Of a stretch of DNA of 64,000 nucleotides, positions 27,241 through 36,771 are shown in pieces. The stretch is taken from positions 1 through 64,000 of the forward strand of contig NZ_JACZKG010000012.1 in the NCBI RefSeq assembly GCF_014860165.1, read 5' to 3'. Source of the stretch: Devosia sp. (lineage in GTDB: Bacteria; Pseudomonadota; Alphaproteobacteria; Rhizobiales; Devosiaceae). The notes beneath the pieces were generated by a model. That model had not been told where the DNA came from. It made no database searches and saw only the letters and a list, made by a program, of their open reading frames with translations. The translations under genes and the position numbers were made by a program. Position 1 is the first letter of the stretch, and each line of letters opens with the position of its first letter.

Positions 27241-28005
27241 ATGACCGACGCGCAGGAAACCACGCATTTCGGCGAACAGACCGTGGCCATGGATGACAAG
27301 CAGGGCATGGTCAATGCCGTGTTCCACGGCGTCGCCGATCGCTACGACCTGATGAACGACCTGATGAGCGGCGGGATCCACCGCATCTGGAAGGATGCGA
27401 TGGTCAACGACCTGGCCCCACCCAAAGCCGGCTCGCGGCCCTGGCGGGTGCTCGATATGGCCGGCGGCACCGGCGATATCGCCGAGCGCATCATCAATGC
27501 CTCGGTGGGCTATGCGGAAGTGGTGGTCTCGGACATCAATTCGGACATGCTGCGGGTGGGGGCCGAGCGGGCGAAGGGCTGGCGCTATCCGGCGCAGGCC
27601 AGCTTCGTTGAGGCCAATGCGGAGGAGTTGCCCTTCGCCGATGACAGCTTTGACGCCTATACGATCGCCTTCGGCATCCGCAACGTGCCGCGCATCCAGA
27701 AGGCGCTCAATGAAGCCCATCGCGTGCTCAAGCGCGGCGGGCGTATCCTGGTGCTGGAATTTTCCCAGGTCGACGTGCCGGGCCTCGATGCGGTGTATCG
27801 CGTCTTCTCGGATCGGGTCATTCCGCCCATGGGCAAGCTGGTCACCGGCGATGCGCAGCCCTACCAGTATCTGGTGGAATCGATCCGCAAGTTCCCCAAT
27901 CCGCAGGCCTTTTCGGCCATGCTGACGACCGCCGGTTTCAAGCGGGTCAAGCACACCCCCTTTTCGGGCAATATCGCCACGCTGTTTTCGGGGTGGAAGA
28001 TTTAG
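27241..28005 (+). CDS. ubiE: Demethylmenaquinone/ubiquinone C-methyltransferase UbiE
   Basis: 254 residues from the ATG at 27241, where AGGG lies upstream; the track start at 27223 has no ribosome binding site. SAM-binding motif [12 protein letters not shown], then VSDINSDML, post-motif [24 protein letters not shown] and the C-terminal [10 protein letters not shown] are all UbiE signatures. It methylates the C2 position of the quinone ring (ubiquinone and, where present, menaquinone). ubiB follows after 3 bases, so the two are one operon. Confidence 0.97.
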   Translation: MTDAQETTHFGEQTVAMDDKQGMVNAVFHGVADRYDLMNDLMSGGIHRIWKDAMVNDLAPPKAGSRPWRVLDMAGGTGDIAERIINASVGYAEVVVSDINSDMLRVGAERAKGWRYPAQASFVEANAEELPFADDSFDAYTIAFGIRNVPRIQKALNEAHRVLKRGGRILVLEFSQVDVPGLDAVYRVFSDRVIPPMGKLVTGDAQPYQYLVESIRKFPNPQAFSAMLTTAGFKRVKHTPFSGNIATLFSGWKI

Positions 28006-28008
28006 CCA

Positions 28009-29565
28009 ATGATCATCGGGGCCTATTTCCGCCTGATCCGGGCCGGCTACGTGCTGGCGCGCGAAGGCGCGCTGTCCATACCGGGCGAACTGCCCCCCGC
28101 GCTGGCGCCGCTGCGTTTCGGCATCTGGCTGGGGCGGCTGGTCGAGCGGCCCAGCGTGCGCAAGACGGGCCATGTCGAGCGCCTCAACCGGGCGCTCAAC
28201 CGGCTGGGCCCCACCTATGTCAAATTCGGCCAGACGCTGGCAACCCGGCCCGATGTGGTCGGCGCGACCATCGCCAATGACCTAGCGGGCCTCCAGGACA
28301 AGATGGAGCCGTTCGATGCGGCCCTGGTGCCTGGCATCCTGGCGGCGGCGCTCGACGACAAGGCGGCCGAGCTGACCGAGCTTTCGCCGCCCGTGGCCGC
28401 CGCCTCGATCGCGCAGGTGCACAAGGCGCGGCTGAAGCCCGCCAATGGCCTGCCGCGAACCGTGGCGGTCAAGGTGCTGCGGCCCGGCGTCGAGACGCGC
28501 TTCCGCTCCGATATCGAGAGCTTCTATGCCGCGGCGCGCCTCGCCGAAGGCCTGGTGCGCTCGACCCGCCGGCTGCGGCCGACCGAAGTGGTCGAGACAC
28601 TGGACCGCTCGGCCCGGCTCGAACTCGACCTGCGGCTCGAGGCGGCGGCCATTTCCGAGATGGCCGAGAATATCAAGGACGATACCGGCTTCGTCATTCC
28701 CACGGTCAGCTGGGACCACGTGGCGCAGAATGTGCTCACCACGAGCTGGGTCGATGGCATCCCCATCCGCGAGCATGCAGCGCTCGATGCCGCGGGCATC
28801 GACCGCAAGGCGCTGGCGGCCAAGCTGCTGCAGAGCTTTCTCAAGCACGCCATCCGCGACGGCTTCTTCCATGCCGACATGCATCCGGGCAACCTGTTCG
28901 CCGATCCCCGCACCGGCGACGTGATCGCCGTCGATTTCGGCATTATGGGTCGCATCAACCGCAAGGAGCGGCGGTTCCTCGCCGATATCCTCTACGGCTT
29001 CATCACCCGCAACTATCGGCTGGTGGCCGAGCGGCACTTCGATATCGGCTATGTGCCCAAAGATCAGTCGATAGATGATTTCGCCCTGGCCATCCGCTCC
29101 ATCGGCGAGCCACTGCATGGCCGCACGGCCTCCGACATTTCCATGGCCCGCGTGCTGGGGCAGCTGTTTGCCATCACCGACCTCTTTTCCATGCAGACCC
29201 GCCCCGAGCTGGTGCTGCTGCAGAAATCGATGGTGCTGGTTGAGGGTGTCGCGCGGGCGCTCGATCCCGATCTCGATATCTGGACGGTGGCGGAGCCCGT
29301 GGTCGGCGACTGGCTGCGCAAGGAAGCGGGACCGCTGGGGCGGATCGAGGACATCAAGGATCATTTCAAGGTCATTGCCGAGGCGGCCGGCCGGCTACCT
29401 GTGATTGCCGCGCAGGCCGAGCTGGCGCTGGCCGATTATCACGCGGGCAAGATGCGGCCGCAGGGCGACGGGCTGATGCGCTGGGCGATCCTGGGCCTGA
29501 TCGGCGTCACCGGGCTGACCATGCTGGCATTGCTCTATCGGCTGGCGACCATGCCGTCCTGGTAG
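28009..29565 (+). CDS. ubiB: Ubiquinone biosynthesis kinase-like protein UbiB
   Basis: 518 residues, the standard length for UbiB/ADCK proteins. Seen: the ATPase-like core with the KxGQ region (LGPTYVKFGQTLATRPD), the invariant AAASIAQVHKA loop, the kinase-type HADMHPGNLF and VDFGIMGR motifs, and two C-terminal membrane helices (about 485-510). UbiB is an atypical kinase/ATPase required for coenzyme Q assembly at the inner membrane. It begins 3 bases after ubiE. In many relatives coaBC follows, but here dut comes next. Confidence 0.96.
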   Translation: MIIGAYFRLIRAGYVLAREGALSIPGELPPALAPLRFGIWLGRLVERPSVRKTGHVERLNRALNRLGPTYVKFGQTLATRPDVVGATIANDLAGLQDKMEPFDAALVPGILAAALDDKAAELTELSPPVAAASIAQVHKARLKPANGLPRTVAVKVLRPGVETRFRSDIESFYAAARLAEGLVRSTRRLRPTEVVETLDRSARLELDLRLEAAAISEMAENIKDDTGFVIPTVSWDHVAQNVLTTSWVDGIPIREHAALDAAGIDRKALAAKLLQSFLKHAIRDGFFHADMHPGNLFADPRTGDVIAVDFGIMGRINRKERRFLADILYGFITRNYRLVAERHFDIGYVPKDQSIDDFALAIRSIGEPLHGRTASDISMARVLGQLFAITDLFSMQTRPELVLLQKSMVLVEGVARALDPDLDIWTVAEPVVGDWLRKEAGPLGRIEDIKDHFKVIAEAAGRLPVIAAQAELALADYHAGKMRPQGDGLMRWAILGLIGVTGLTMLALLYRLATMPSW

Positions 29566-29666
29566 GCACCTTGCCGATTCAATGACTTAACCCTAGATTG
29601 CCGCGCAACGGCCTCGCATGCGGCATGGCCACGAGCTTGGTGACAAGCGACGGAGGCGTCCGTTTC

Positions 29667-30125
29667 ATGGTCGATAGCATACCAATCGAGCTGGTCTGGC
29701 TCGCCCATGGCAAGGGCCTGCCGCTGCCGCGCCAGCAGACGCCGGGCGCGGCCGGACTTGACCTGTCGGCGGCGCTGGCCGCCGATGAGGTGGTCGAGAT
29801 CGCTCCTGGCGGGATAGCAATGATCCCGACCGGTCTTATGATTGCAATACCGCTGGGCTACGAAGCCCAGATAAGGCCGCGTTCGGGCCTTGCGGCCAAA
29901 CACGGCATCACGGTGCTCAATTCGCCCGGCACGGTGGATGCGGACTATCGGGGCGAGGTCAAGGTGCTGCTGATCAACCACGGCGCTGCCCCCTTCGCGG
30001 TGCGCCGGGGCGAGCGCATTGCGCAGATGGTGGTGGCGCCGGTCAGCCGGGTGGTGTTCGAGGAAGTGGAGGCACTTGATGAAACCGAACGTGGCGAGGG
30101 CGGGCATGGCTCGACTGGGCGCTAG
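29667..30125 (+). CDS. dut: Deoxyuridine 5'-triphosphate nucleotidohydrolase
   Basis: 152 residues from the ATG at 29667 with GGAGG 12 nt upstream; the earlier track start is not needed. The five dUTPase motifs are visible: [44 protein letters not shown] and the Gly-rich [11 protein letters not shown] end. A trimeric enzyme that makes dUMP and keeps uracil out of DNA. Its 3' end overlaps the next gene by 47 bp. Confidence 0.96.
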   Translation: MVDSIPIELVWLAHGKGLPLPRQQTPGAAGLDLSAALAADEVVEIAPGGIAMIPTGLMIAIPLGYEAQIRPRSGLAAKHGITVLNSPGTVDADYRGEVKVLLINHGAAPFAVRRGERIAQMVVAPVSRVVFEEVEALDETERGEGGHGSTGR

Positions 30126-30822
30126 CCTCCTGGCCGTGCTGGCGTTGGCAGCCCCGGCCATGGCGGGCGACCGCGCACTGGTCGACATCATCGGCTATTC
30201 CGAGGATGCGCGCTATTTTGCCTTCGAGGAATTCGGCATCCAGGACGGCTCCGGCTTTGCCTATTCGAGCATCTATATCGTCGATCTCTCTACCGACTCC
30301 TGGGTGGTGGGGACGCCGATCCGCGAACAGGCCGATGACGAGGGCATCTCGCTCAGCCAGATCCGCGCCGAAGTGCAGTTGCAGGCCGCCGAGGACCTGG
30401 CCGATTTCGGCATCGACAGGCCGGCGGAATATGCGGCACTGCTCGGCGATGGCGCGCCCGATGCGGACGGCAGCAGCTTGCGGTTCGGCTCGCCCGGCTA
30501 TGGCCCCGGCGAAGTGTCCGGCGATTACGAGCTGCGCCTCTCGAGCTTTCCGACCACGGCGGCGGCGCCATGTGCCGAGTGGTTTTCGGTCGATCCCATG
30601 GGCTACCAGTTGGTCATCGCCGACACGGGCGGCGAGCGGCTGATCCATCGCGACGGACCGCTGCCGCGTTCGCGCGGCTGCCCGGTGACCTATCGCATCC
30701 ATGGCGTGGTGCTGCCCTTCAATGCCGGCTCGATCAGCCATGCGGTGGCGCTCATCTCGGTCTATCCGGGCGGTTTCGAAGGGCCTGACCGCCGTTTCAT
30801 CGCGGTGCCGCTTGGCCTCTGA
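30079..30822 (+). CDS. DUF2259 secreted protein
   Basis: About 247 residues from the ATG at 30079, which has GGAGG 4-8 nt upstream; the start lies inside dut in another frame. A signal peptide ([17 protein letters not shown]) is followed by the DUF2259 sequence [27 protein letters not shown] in shortened form and a C-terminal [14 protein letters not shown]. Four Cys may pair in the periplasm. Family function unknown. It sits in a tight run with dut and the MoeB-like gene. Confidence 0.88.
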   Translation: MKPNVARAGMARLGASLLAVLALAAPAMAGDRALVDIIGYSEDARYFAFEEFGIQDGSGFAYSSIYIVDLSTDSWVVGTPIREQADDEGISLSQIRAEVQLQAAEDLADFGIDRPAEYAALLGDGAPDADGSSLRFGSPGYGPGEVSGDYELRLSSFPTTAAAPCAEWFSVDPMGYQLVIADTGGERLIHRDGPLPRSRGCPVTYRIHGVVLPFNAGSISHAVALISVYPGGFEGPDRRFIAVPLGL

Positions 30823-31528
30823 CCCGCTCTCACCGGAGGAAACGCGGCGCTATGCGCGCCACCTGGTGCTCAAGGGCATGGGCGGCGCCGGCCAGCAGGC
30901 GTTGAAGCGGGCGCGGGTGCTGGTGGTCGGGGCGGGCGGATTGGGCAGCCCGGCTATCGCCTATCTGGCGGGCGCCGGGGTCGGTACACTCGGAATCGTC
31001 GATCATGACGCGGTGTCGCTGAGCAACCTGCAGCGGCAGGTGATCCATAGCGAGATCGGCGCCAACAAGGCCGAGAGCGCGGGACGCTTTGCCCATGCGC
31101 TCAACCCCCATGTGCAGATCGTCGTTCACGCCGAGCGTATCGAGGCCGCCAATGTGGCAGCGATCATCGCGGGCTATGACCTGGTGCTTGATGGCACCGA
31201 CAACCTGGCGACACGGCGCATTGTCGCCGGGGCCTGCGAGGCACGTGGCCTGCCGCTGGTTTCGGGGGCGGTGTCGATGTTTGACGGGCAAGTGACGGTC
31301 TTTGCCCCCGGGGGGCCGCGCTTTGGCGCGCTCTATCCCCAGGAAGCCGATGATGCCGACCTGCCCAGCTGCGAGGCCACGGGTATTCTCGGGCCGCTCA
31401 CCGGGGTGATCGGCAGCCTGATGGCCATGGAAGCGATCAAGCTCATATCAGGCATCGGCGAGCCGCTGATCGGTCGCGTGCTGACCTATGACGGCCAGGG
31501 TGGGCGGTTCAGCGAGTTTGGGTTTTGA
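30812..31528 (+). CDS. HesA/MoeB/ThiF family adenylyltransferase
   Basis: About 238 residues if it starts at TTG 30812, the only start near the first conserved residues ([18 protein letters not shown]); the track start at 30701 lies in the upstream gene in another frame. The E1-like nucleotide motif is VVGAGGLGSPAIAYLAGAGVG, the substrate motif QRQVIHSEIG, and DGTDNLATR gives the Asp that binds magnesium. It likely adenylates a ubiquitin-like sulfur carrier such as MoaD or ThiS. The usual zinc-binding CxxC pairs are not visible, the only acidic Cys region being PSCEATG, so zinc may be absent. Confidence 0.88.
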   Translation: MASDPLSPEETRRYARHLVLKGMGGAGQQALKRARVLVVGAGGLGSPAIAYLAGAGVGTLGIVDHDAVSLSNLQRQVIHSEIGANKAESAGRFAHALNPHVQIVVHAERIEAANVAAIIAGYDLVLDGTDNLATRRIVAGACEARGLPLVSGAVSMFDGQVTVFAPGGPRFGALYPQEADDADLPSCEATGILGPLTGVIGSLMAMEAIKLISGIGEPLIGRVLTYDGQGGRFSEFGF

Positions 31529-31567
31529 AGGGATCGGACAGACCACCGCGCGCCCTTACCCACCGGC

Positions 31568-31653
31568 CGTCACCCTCGGGCTTGACCCGAGGGCTCTTCA
31601 CTTGCTGAGCCATCGATACGTACAGTGCCCTCAGGTCTAGCCGAGGGTGACGA
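31568..31653. repeat. REP-like element, copy B, about 86 bp
   Basis: Starts CGTCACCCTCGG and ends CCGAGGGTGACG, a 12-bp terminal inverted repeat, with an internal TTGACCCGAGGGCTCT shared with copy A. It lies between convergent gene ends (MoeB-like and fabB). Confidence 0.8.
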
Positions 31654-31679
31654 TCGGGTATGGGGTAGATCAGGGGCCC

Positions 31680-32906
31680 TCAGGCGTCCGGGTGCTTGAA
31701 GACCAGAGCCGCATTGGTGCCGCCGAAGCCGAAGGAGTTGGACAGCACCACGCCCAGGTCCACGTCATCGCGGCGCTGGCGCAGGATGGGCATGTCCGCG
31801 AAGGCCGGATCGAGATTTTCGATATTGGCGCTTTCGGCAATGAAGCGGTGTTTCATCATCAGGATCGAATAGATCGACTCATGCACGCCCGTGGCGCCCT
31901 GGCTGTGTCCGGTCAGCGACTTGGTGGCCGAAATGGGCGGGCACTTGTCCTCGTTGCCAAAGAGGGCGCGGATCGCCTCGATCTCGCGCAGGTCGCCCAC
32001 CGGAGTCGAGGTGGCATGCGGGTTTATATAGTCGACCTTGGGGCCGACATTCTTCAATGCCATGCGCATGCAGCGCTCGGCGCCTTCGCCTGATGGAGCG
32101 ACCATGTCGAGGCCATCGGAAGTGGCGCCATAGCCGACCAGCTCGGCCCAGATTTTCGCGCCGCGCGCCTTGGCGTGCTCGTATTCCTCCAGCACCAATA
32201 CGCCGGCACCGCCCGAGATGACGAAACCGTCGCGCGCCGCGTCATAGCAGCGGCTGGCCTTTTCCGGGGTGGCGTTGAAGTCCGAGCTCATGGCGCCCAT
32301 GGCGTCGAACAGGTCTGACAGCGTCCAGTCGAGGTCTTCATGGCCGCCGGCAAAGACGATGTCCTGCTTGCCCAGCATGATCTGTTCCATGGCATTGCCG
32401 ATGCAATGCTTGGACGTCGCGCAGGCGGCGGTGATGGTATAGTTGATGCCCTTGATGCCAAAGGGCGTCGCCAGCGTCGCCGAGGCGGTGGAGCCCATGG
32501 CCTTGGGCACGGCCAGCGGCCCGATGCGCTTGGGGCTCAGATTCTTGCGGGTAATGTCGGCGGCCTCGACAATGGTGCGGGTCGACGCGCCACCCGAGCC
32601 CATGACGATGCCCGTCATGGGGTTGGAGATATCGCTTTGCTCGAGCCCGGCATCTGATATCGCCTGCTGCATGGCCAGGTAGTTCCAGGCCGCGCCCTTG
32701 CCCATGAAGCGGGTGACCCGGCGGTCGAGGATTTCGAACGGATCGAGCCGGGGGTCGCCCTTGACCTGGCTGCGGAAGCCCAGTTCGGCATAGTCAGGCG
32801 CGGTGACAATGCCGGGCTTGGCGGCGCGCAGGCTTGCCGTGACCTCGTCCAGGCTATTGCCGATCGAGGAAATGATACCCATGCCGGTGACGACAACTCG
32901 TCTCAT
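31680..32906 (-). CDS. fabB: 3-oxoacyl-ACP synthase I
   Basis: 408 residues. The catalytic triad of KAS I/II is visible: Cys in TAACATSKH, His in [11 protein letters not shown] and His in [11 protein letters not shown]. The N-terminus [15 protein letters not shown] is typical. Together with FabA it keeps unsaturated fatty acid synthesis going by elongating the cis-3-decenoyl product. It lies directly downstream of fabA on the same strand with a 75-bp gap. Confidence 0.96.
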   Translation of the reverse strand: MRRVVVTGMGIISSIGNSLDEVTASLRAAKPGIVTAPDYAELGFRSQVKGDPRLDPFEILDRRVTRFMGKGAAWNYLAMQQAISDAGLEQSDISNPMTGIVMGSGGASTRTIVEAADITRKNLSPKRIGPLAVPKAMGSTASATLATPFGIKGINYTITAACATSKHCIGNAMEQIMLGKQDIVFAGGHEDLDWTLSDLFDAMGAMSSDFNATPEKASRCYDAARDGFVISGGAGVLVLEEYEHAKARGAKIWAELVGYGATSDGLDMVAPSGEGAERCMRMALKNVGPKVDYINPHATSTPVGDLREIEAIRALFGNEDKCPPISATKSLTGHSQGATGVHESIYSILMMKHRFIAESANIENLDPAFADMPILRQRRDDVDLGVVLSNSFGFGGTNAALVFKHPDA

Positions 32907-32981
32907 CTTCGCCTCGCTCCGTCGTATTCCGGGCGCCCTTGAAACGGCGCCTCTTATGCTTGCTTTGCGTTCAGGGCAGAA

Positions 32982-33521
32982 CTACGCCGGCTCGGCGCTT
33001 TTCTGTGCCATCATCTGGCTGTCGGTAAACAGGCCAACGCGCAGGTCCTTGGCTTCGTAGATCACCTTTCCGTCAGCCTTGACCCAGCCATCGGCGATAC
33101 CCAGGGTCAGCCGACCCTTCATCACCCGCTTGAGGTCGATGCCGTATTCGACCAGCTTGACGTCGTCGGTGACCTGGCCGGTGAACTTGATTTCCCCGCC
33201 CAACGCGCGGCCGCGGCCGGGCTGGCCGATCCAGCTCAGGAAGAACCCAGTCATCTGCCAGATGGCATCGAGCCCCAGGCAACCGGGCATGACCGGGTCG
33301 CCGATGAAGTGGCATTTGAAGAACCAGAGGTCCGGATTGACGTCGAGTTCGGCGCGGACTTCGCCCTTGCCATAGGCGCCCCCGGTCTCGGAAATGGAGG
33401 TGATGCGATCAAACATCAGCATGGGCGGGGCCGGCAGGCGGGCATCACCCTGGCCGGGCAGTTCGCCCCGACCATGGGCCAGCAGTTCCTCATACCCAAA
33501 TGCGCTCTGCCGTTCGGCCAT
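32982..33521 (-). CDS. fabA: 3-hydroxydecanoyl-ACP dehydratase/isomerase
   Basis: 179 residues from [17 protein letters not shown]; the track ORF has 15 extra residues. The hot-dog fold active site is visible as [14 protein letters not shown] (catalytic His) and [13 protein letters not shown] (catalytic Asp). It dehydrates and isomerises C10 intermediates to start anaerobic-type unsaturated fatty acids. fabB follows; irr is divergent upstream. In many Hyphomicrobiales fabI follows fabB, which is not the case here. Confidence 0.96.
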   Translation of the reverse strand: MAERQSAFGYEELLAHGRGELPGQGDARLPAPPMLMFDRITSISETGGAYGKGEVRAELDVNPDLWFFKCHFIGDPVMPGCLGLDAIWQMTGFFLSWIGQPGRGRALGGEIKFTGQVTDDVKLVEYGIDLKRVMKGRLTLGIADGWVKADGKVIYEAKDLRVGLFTDSQMMAQKSAEPA

Positions 33522-33704
33522 GCCTGATACCCCTGACAACCCTGTATTGGTCTCGTATAGGCGCACACCAGAGGGGTCAAGTCAGCCCCGATTGACCATT
33601 CGGCGCAAATGCCGGCCTGCGGCAGCCGTGCCGCTTGTGTGAATTTTCCGCCATAGTTATAAGGAAGCCAGCAATTTCCGGCCCTTCCGTCGACCAAGGA
33701 CCCA

Positions 33705-34151
33705 ATGACCGATCGCAACCAGACCGTTCGTGCCATGCCGTCGCGCAAGCCCTGCCTTACGGCGGTGCTGCGCATGGCCGGTCTCCGCCCGACCCGTCAG
33801 CGCGTGGCGCTTGCCGAACTGCTGTTCGGCGGGCCGCATCGCCATGTCAGCGCCGAGCAGCTGCATGGCGAGGCCACCGAGGCCCGGGTCGGCGTATCGC
33901 TGGCCACGATCTACAACACGCTGCACCAGTTCCACGAAGCGGGCCTGCTGCGCGAAGTGGCGGTTGACGCGTCGCGCTCCTATTTCGACACCGACACGTC
34001 AGACCATCATCACTTCTACGTGGAAGACGAGCAGCGGATGATCGACATTCCGGCCTCGTCGGTCGAGTTCGCCTCCCTGCCCGAAGCCCCCCAGGGCATG
34101 AAGGTCAGCCACGTGGATGTCGTCATCCGCGTCCGCAAGGCGCAGGCGTAA
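33705..34151 (+). CDS. irr: Iron response regulator Irr (Fur family)
   Basis: 148 residues. The winged helix shows LRPTRQRVALAELLF and VSLATIYNTLHQFHEAGLL, and the dimerisation part shows SDHHHFYVEDEQRMIDI, the His-rich motif of Irr proteins that bind heme. Together with position beside fabA-fabB, this separates Irr from Fur, Mur or PerR. In rhizobia Irr represses iron-consuming genes when iron is scarce and is destroyed or inactivated by heme. I see a TATAAG-type -10 box before the start but no clear ICE site. Confidence 0.92.
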   Translation: MTDRNQTVRAMPSRKPCLTAVLRMAGLRPTRQRVALAELLFGGPHRHVSAEQLHGEATEARVGVSLATIYNTLHQFHEAGLLREVAVDASRSYFDTDTSDHHHFYVEDEQRMIDIPASSVEFASLPEAPQGMKVSHVDVVIRVRKAQA

Positions 34152-34180
34152 GCCTTCTGCCAGATTGAGTCGGTCGTGGC

Positions 34181-34696
34181 TCAGAGCTTGCCGAAGGCGA
34201 CGCCCTTCCAGCCCCAGCCATGCTGCTGCGCCAGCTCGATCAGCGGGTCTTTGATCTCGCTGGTCTCGAAGCGATATTGATAGACCTTGCCCCAGGCGCT
34301 GAGGTCCTCCTTGAAGGCATAGGCGGTGCCGAAGCTCATTTCAGTCTTCTGGCCGCGGAAGGCCTCGGCGCTGAGCGAGAGGGTCGGCACGCCGGCCCGC
34401 CACTCTAACGTCCATTCCTGATCGAGTGAGCGCACCTCGCCCTTGGCCTCGTCGAACTTCATGAGCACCTTGAACACCCTGGTGAGGCTGGCCTTGGCAA
34501 AGATCTCGTACCAGCGCGCATCGACGATTTTCCATTCGGCGACGAGGTCGACGCCTTCAGGGGCGCCATCGCGGATAATAAAGGGCGCGGTGTCGCGATT
34601 GCTGGCCAGCAGGGCCGCGCGCAAGGCGGCTGCCGGCTGCCTGGCGACCCCTGATGGCGCTGGTTTGCTGCCGGTAATCCAATCGAGAAGTCCCAT
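34181..34696 (-). CDS. Uncharacterised cytoplasmic protein
   Basis: About 171 residues from MGLLDWITG, with the strong purine run GGGAGGGG upstream; the track start at 34789 is unlikely. It opens with a short amphipathic, perhaps membrane-touching helix (LLDWITGSK), then beta-rich sequence with VDARWYEIFAKASLTRVFKVLMKFD in shortened form and SLDQEWTLEWRAGVPTLSLS. No signal peptide. Similar proteins are conserved in alphaproteobacteria as hypothetical, but I do not recognise a named family. Convergent with irr. Confidence 0.7.
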   Translation of the reverse strand: MGLLDWITGSKPAPSGVARQPAAALRAALLASNRDTAPFIIRDGAPEGVDLVAEWKIVDARWYEIFAKASLTRVFKVLMKFDEAKGEVRSLDQEWTLEWRAGVPTLSLSAEAFRGQKTEMSFGTAYAFKEDLSAWGKVYQYRFETSEIKDPLIELAQQHGWGWKGVAFGKL

Positions 34697-34798
34697 GTCC
34701 AGCCCCTCCCGCAGGCTAAATCGCCAACCGTGCCGGTGACAGCAGCGGCCGCATCGCCCATATTGCGGGCCGAACGACATCTGCCGCAAGGGTGGTCA

Positions 34799-35635
34799 AT
34801 GAGCCAAAAGGTCAGTCTCAACGCCTATTTCGAGCGAATCGGCTTTGCCGGTTCGATCGCCCCGACCTTGGCGACACTCGAACTCATCCACGCGCTGCAT
34901 CCGGCAGTGATCCCCTTCGAGAATCTCAATCCCCTGCTGGGCCTGCCGGTTAACCTCGACCTGCCCAGCATCGAGAAGAAGCTGCTGACCGAGAAGCGTG
35001 GCGGCTATTGCTTCGAGCACAACCTGCTGCTGATGGCGGTGCTGCGCGAACTCGATTTTTCCGTGCGCGGCCTGGCGGCCAGGGTCGTCTGGTTTGATCC
35101 CACCGCCATCGACCGGCCGCCGACGCATATGCTGCTGGCCGTCGATATCGGCGGCGCGAGCTATGTCGCCGATGTCGGCTTTGGCGGGCTGACGCTGACA
35201 GCGCCGCTCAAGCTCAAGGCCGAAGCCGAGCAACCCACACCGCATGACACTTTCCGCCTGACCGGCGGCGAACCGGACTGGACGCTGGAGGCTCGGATCG
35301 AGGGGGAGTGGAAGCCGCTCTATGTCTTCGACACCATCGAGCACAGCCCCGATTACTATGAGGCGCCGAACCTCTCCCTGTCGACCGACCCCGATTCGCG
35401 TTTCCGCACAGAGCTGCGGGCGGCGCTGTCGCCGCCGGGCAAGCGGCTGGCGCTGCGCAACAACCGCTTCACCACCCATATTGCCGGCGAGCCATCCGAG
35501 AGCCGGCTGCTGACCAGCGTCGCCGAATTGCGCGAGCTGCTGTCGGGCACGTTCGGCATCCAGTTGCCCCCGGCCGGACTGCTCGACCCCAGGCTCGAAG
35601 TCATCCTCGCCGATGCCGGGGTCACCGAGGTCTAG
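34799..35635 (+). CDS. Arylamine N-acetyltransferase
   Basis: 278 residues from the ATG at 34799. The Cys-His-Asp triad of the NAT family is visible: Cys in EKRGGYCFEHN, His in PPTHMLLAV and Asp in YVADVGFGG. It transfers acetyl from acetyl-CoA to aromatic amines or hydrazines in the cytoplasm. The stop codon TAG is followed directly by the ATG of the YdeI-like gene, so the genes from here to the ribokinase form an operon. Confidence 0.94.
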   Translation: MSQKVSLNAYFERIGFAGSIAPTLATLELIHALHPAVIPFENLNPLLGLPVNLDLPSIEKKLLTEKRGGYCFEHNLLLMAVLRELDFSVRGLAARVVWFDPTAIDRPPTHMLLAVDIGGASYVADVGFGGLTLTAPLKLKAEAEQPTPHDTFRLTGGEPDWTLEARIEGEWKPLYVFDTIEHSPDYYEAPNLSLSTDPDSRFRTELRAALSPPGKRLALRNNRFTTHIAGEPSESRLLTSVAELRELLSGTFGIQLPPAGLLDPRLEVILADAGVTEV

Positions 35636-36232
35636 ATGGCACCCGTCCATGTCGACCCGGCAAAAGTGCGCGAATTTGCCAGCAAGGATGCCTTCTACGA
35701 CTGGCTCGCCGAGAACCACGACAGCGAGGATGAGGTGTGGATCCGCATCTTCAAGAAGGGCAGCGGCATAGCCAGCATCGACGCGGTGCAGGCCATCGAC
35801 GTGGTCCTCTGCTGGGGCTGGATCGACGCTATCCGCAAGGGCTGGGACGACGTTTCCTTCGTGCAGCGCTATACCCGCCGCGGCAGGAAGAGCGCCTGGA
35901 GCGACATCAACAAGGCCAATGTCATCAGGCTGATCGAGGAAGGCAAAATGACCGAGCATGGCCTTGGGCATGTCGAGCTGGCCAAGGCCGATGGCCGTTG
36001 GGATGCCAGCTATCGCACCACCATGGACCCGCCCGAGGACCTGCTGTCGGCGATCGAGGCGAGCGCCAGGGCCAGCGAATTCTACCGCACGCTGACCGCG
36101 CAGAACCGCTTCGCCCTGACATATCGCGTCATCGCCCTCAAGACCCCGGCCGCGCGGGCCCGCAAGATTGATGGTTTTGTCGAGATGCTGGAGAAGGGCG
36201 AAACGATCTATCCGCAGAAGGCCAAGGGATGA
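35636..36232 (+). CDS. YdeI/OmpD-associated family protein
   Basis: 198 residues. DEVWIRIFKKGSGIASIDAVQAIDVVLCWGWIDAIRKG in shortened form and RRGRKSAWSDINKANVIRLIEEGKM are the family blocks, with a C-terminal FRYRTLTAQNRF-like region (EFYRTLTAQNRFAL). The E. coli relative has been linked to bacteriocin or antimicrobial-peptide tolerance, but the biochemical role is unknown. It begins directly after the NAT stop and overlaps the DUF1697 start by 4 bp. Confidence 0.88.
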   Translation: MAPVHVDPAKVREFASKDAFYDWLAENHDSEDEVWIRIFKKGSGIASIDAVQAIDVVLCWGWIDAIRKGWDDVSFVQRYTRRGRKSAWSDINKANVIRLIEEGKMTEHGLGHVELAKADGRWDASYRTTMDPPEDLLSAIEASARASEFYRTLTAQNRFALTYRVIALKTPAARARKIDGFVEMLEKGETIYPQKAKG

Positions 36233-36771
36233 TGGGCACCTGGGTGGCTTTCCTGCGCGGCATCAACCTGGGCAAGCGGCAGGTCAAGATGGCCGAGCTC
36301 AAGGCCTGCCTTGAAGCGGCTGGCTTTTCCAACATCAAGACCGTCGTGGCCAGCGGCAATGTGCGCCTCGAAGCCGAGGGGAAGGCCGAGGCGATAAAGA
36401 CGAAGCTGGAGCAGGCCATCGCGGCCCGGTTCGGCTTTGCGGTAGGCGTGGTGCTGCGCTCGGAAGCCGAGCTGACCGAAATGCTGGCCGGCCACCCCTT
36501 CGGCACGCTCGACCCCAAGGCCGATGTCACCCGCCATGTGCTGATGTTCGACCAGAAGCTGCCATCGGGCATGACGCTGGCCGATCGCCCCGGCCATACC
36601 GAAATCCTGCGCATCGATGCCAGGGACATCTATATCGCCGGCTACCGGCAGCCCAATGGGCGCTATACCGAAGGCGTGGAAGAAGTGCTCAAGCCCCTCT
36701 ATGCCAGGCTGGACAAGGGTGTGCTCGACACGATGCGCAACTGGAACACGATAGAAAAGATGCTCGCATGA
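36229..36771 (+). CDS. DUF1697 family protein
   Basis: 180 residues. WVAFLRGINLGKRQVKMAELK, the VVASGNVRLE turn and the C-terminal RNWNTIEKML are the DUF1697 signatures. Cytoplasmic, with a ferredoxin-like fold in known structures; function unknown. It overlaps the upstream YdeI-like gene and the downstream ribokinase gene by 4 bp (ATGA) each, so all are coupled. Confidence 0.9.
   Translation: MMGTWVAFLRGINLGKRQVKMAELKACLEAAGFSNIKTVVASGNVRLEAEGKAEAIKTKLEQAIAARFGFAVGVVLRSEAELTEMLAGHPFGTLDPKADVTRHVLMFDQKLPSGMTLADRPGHTEILRIDARDIYIAGYRQPNGRYTEGVEEVLKPLYARLDKGVLDTMRNWNTIEKMLA

Noticed and set aside
26124-31653. CRISPR-like or IS-like interpretation of repeated elements
   Set aside because: The repeats are isolated palindromes between genes, without regular spacers, transposase or target duplications visible.
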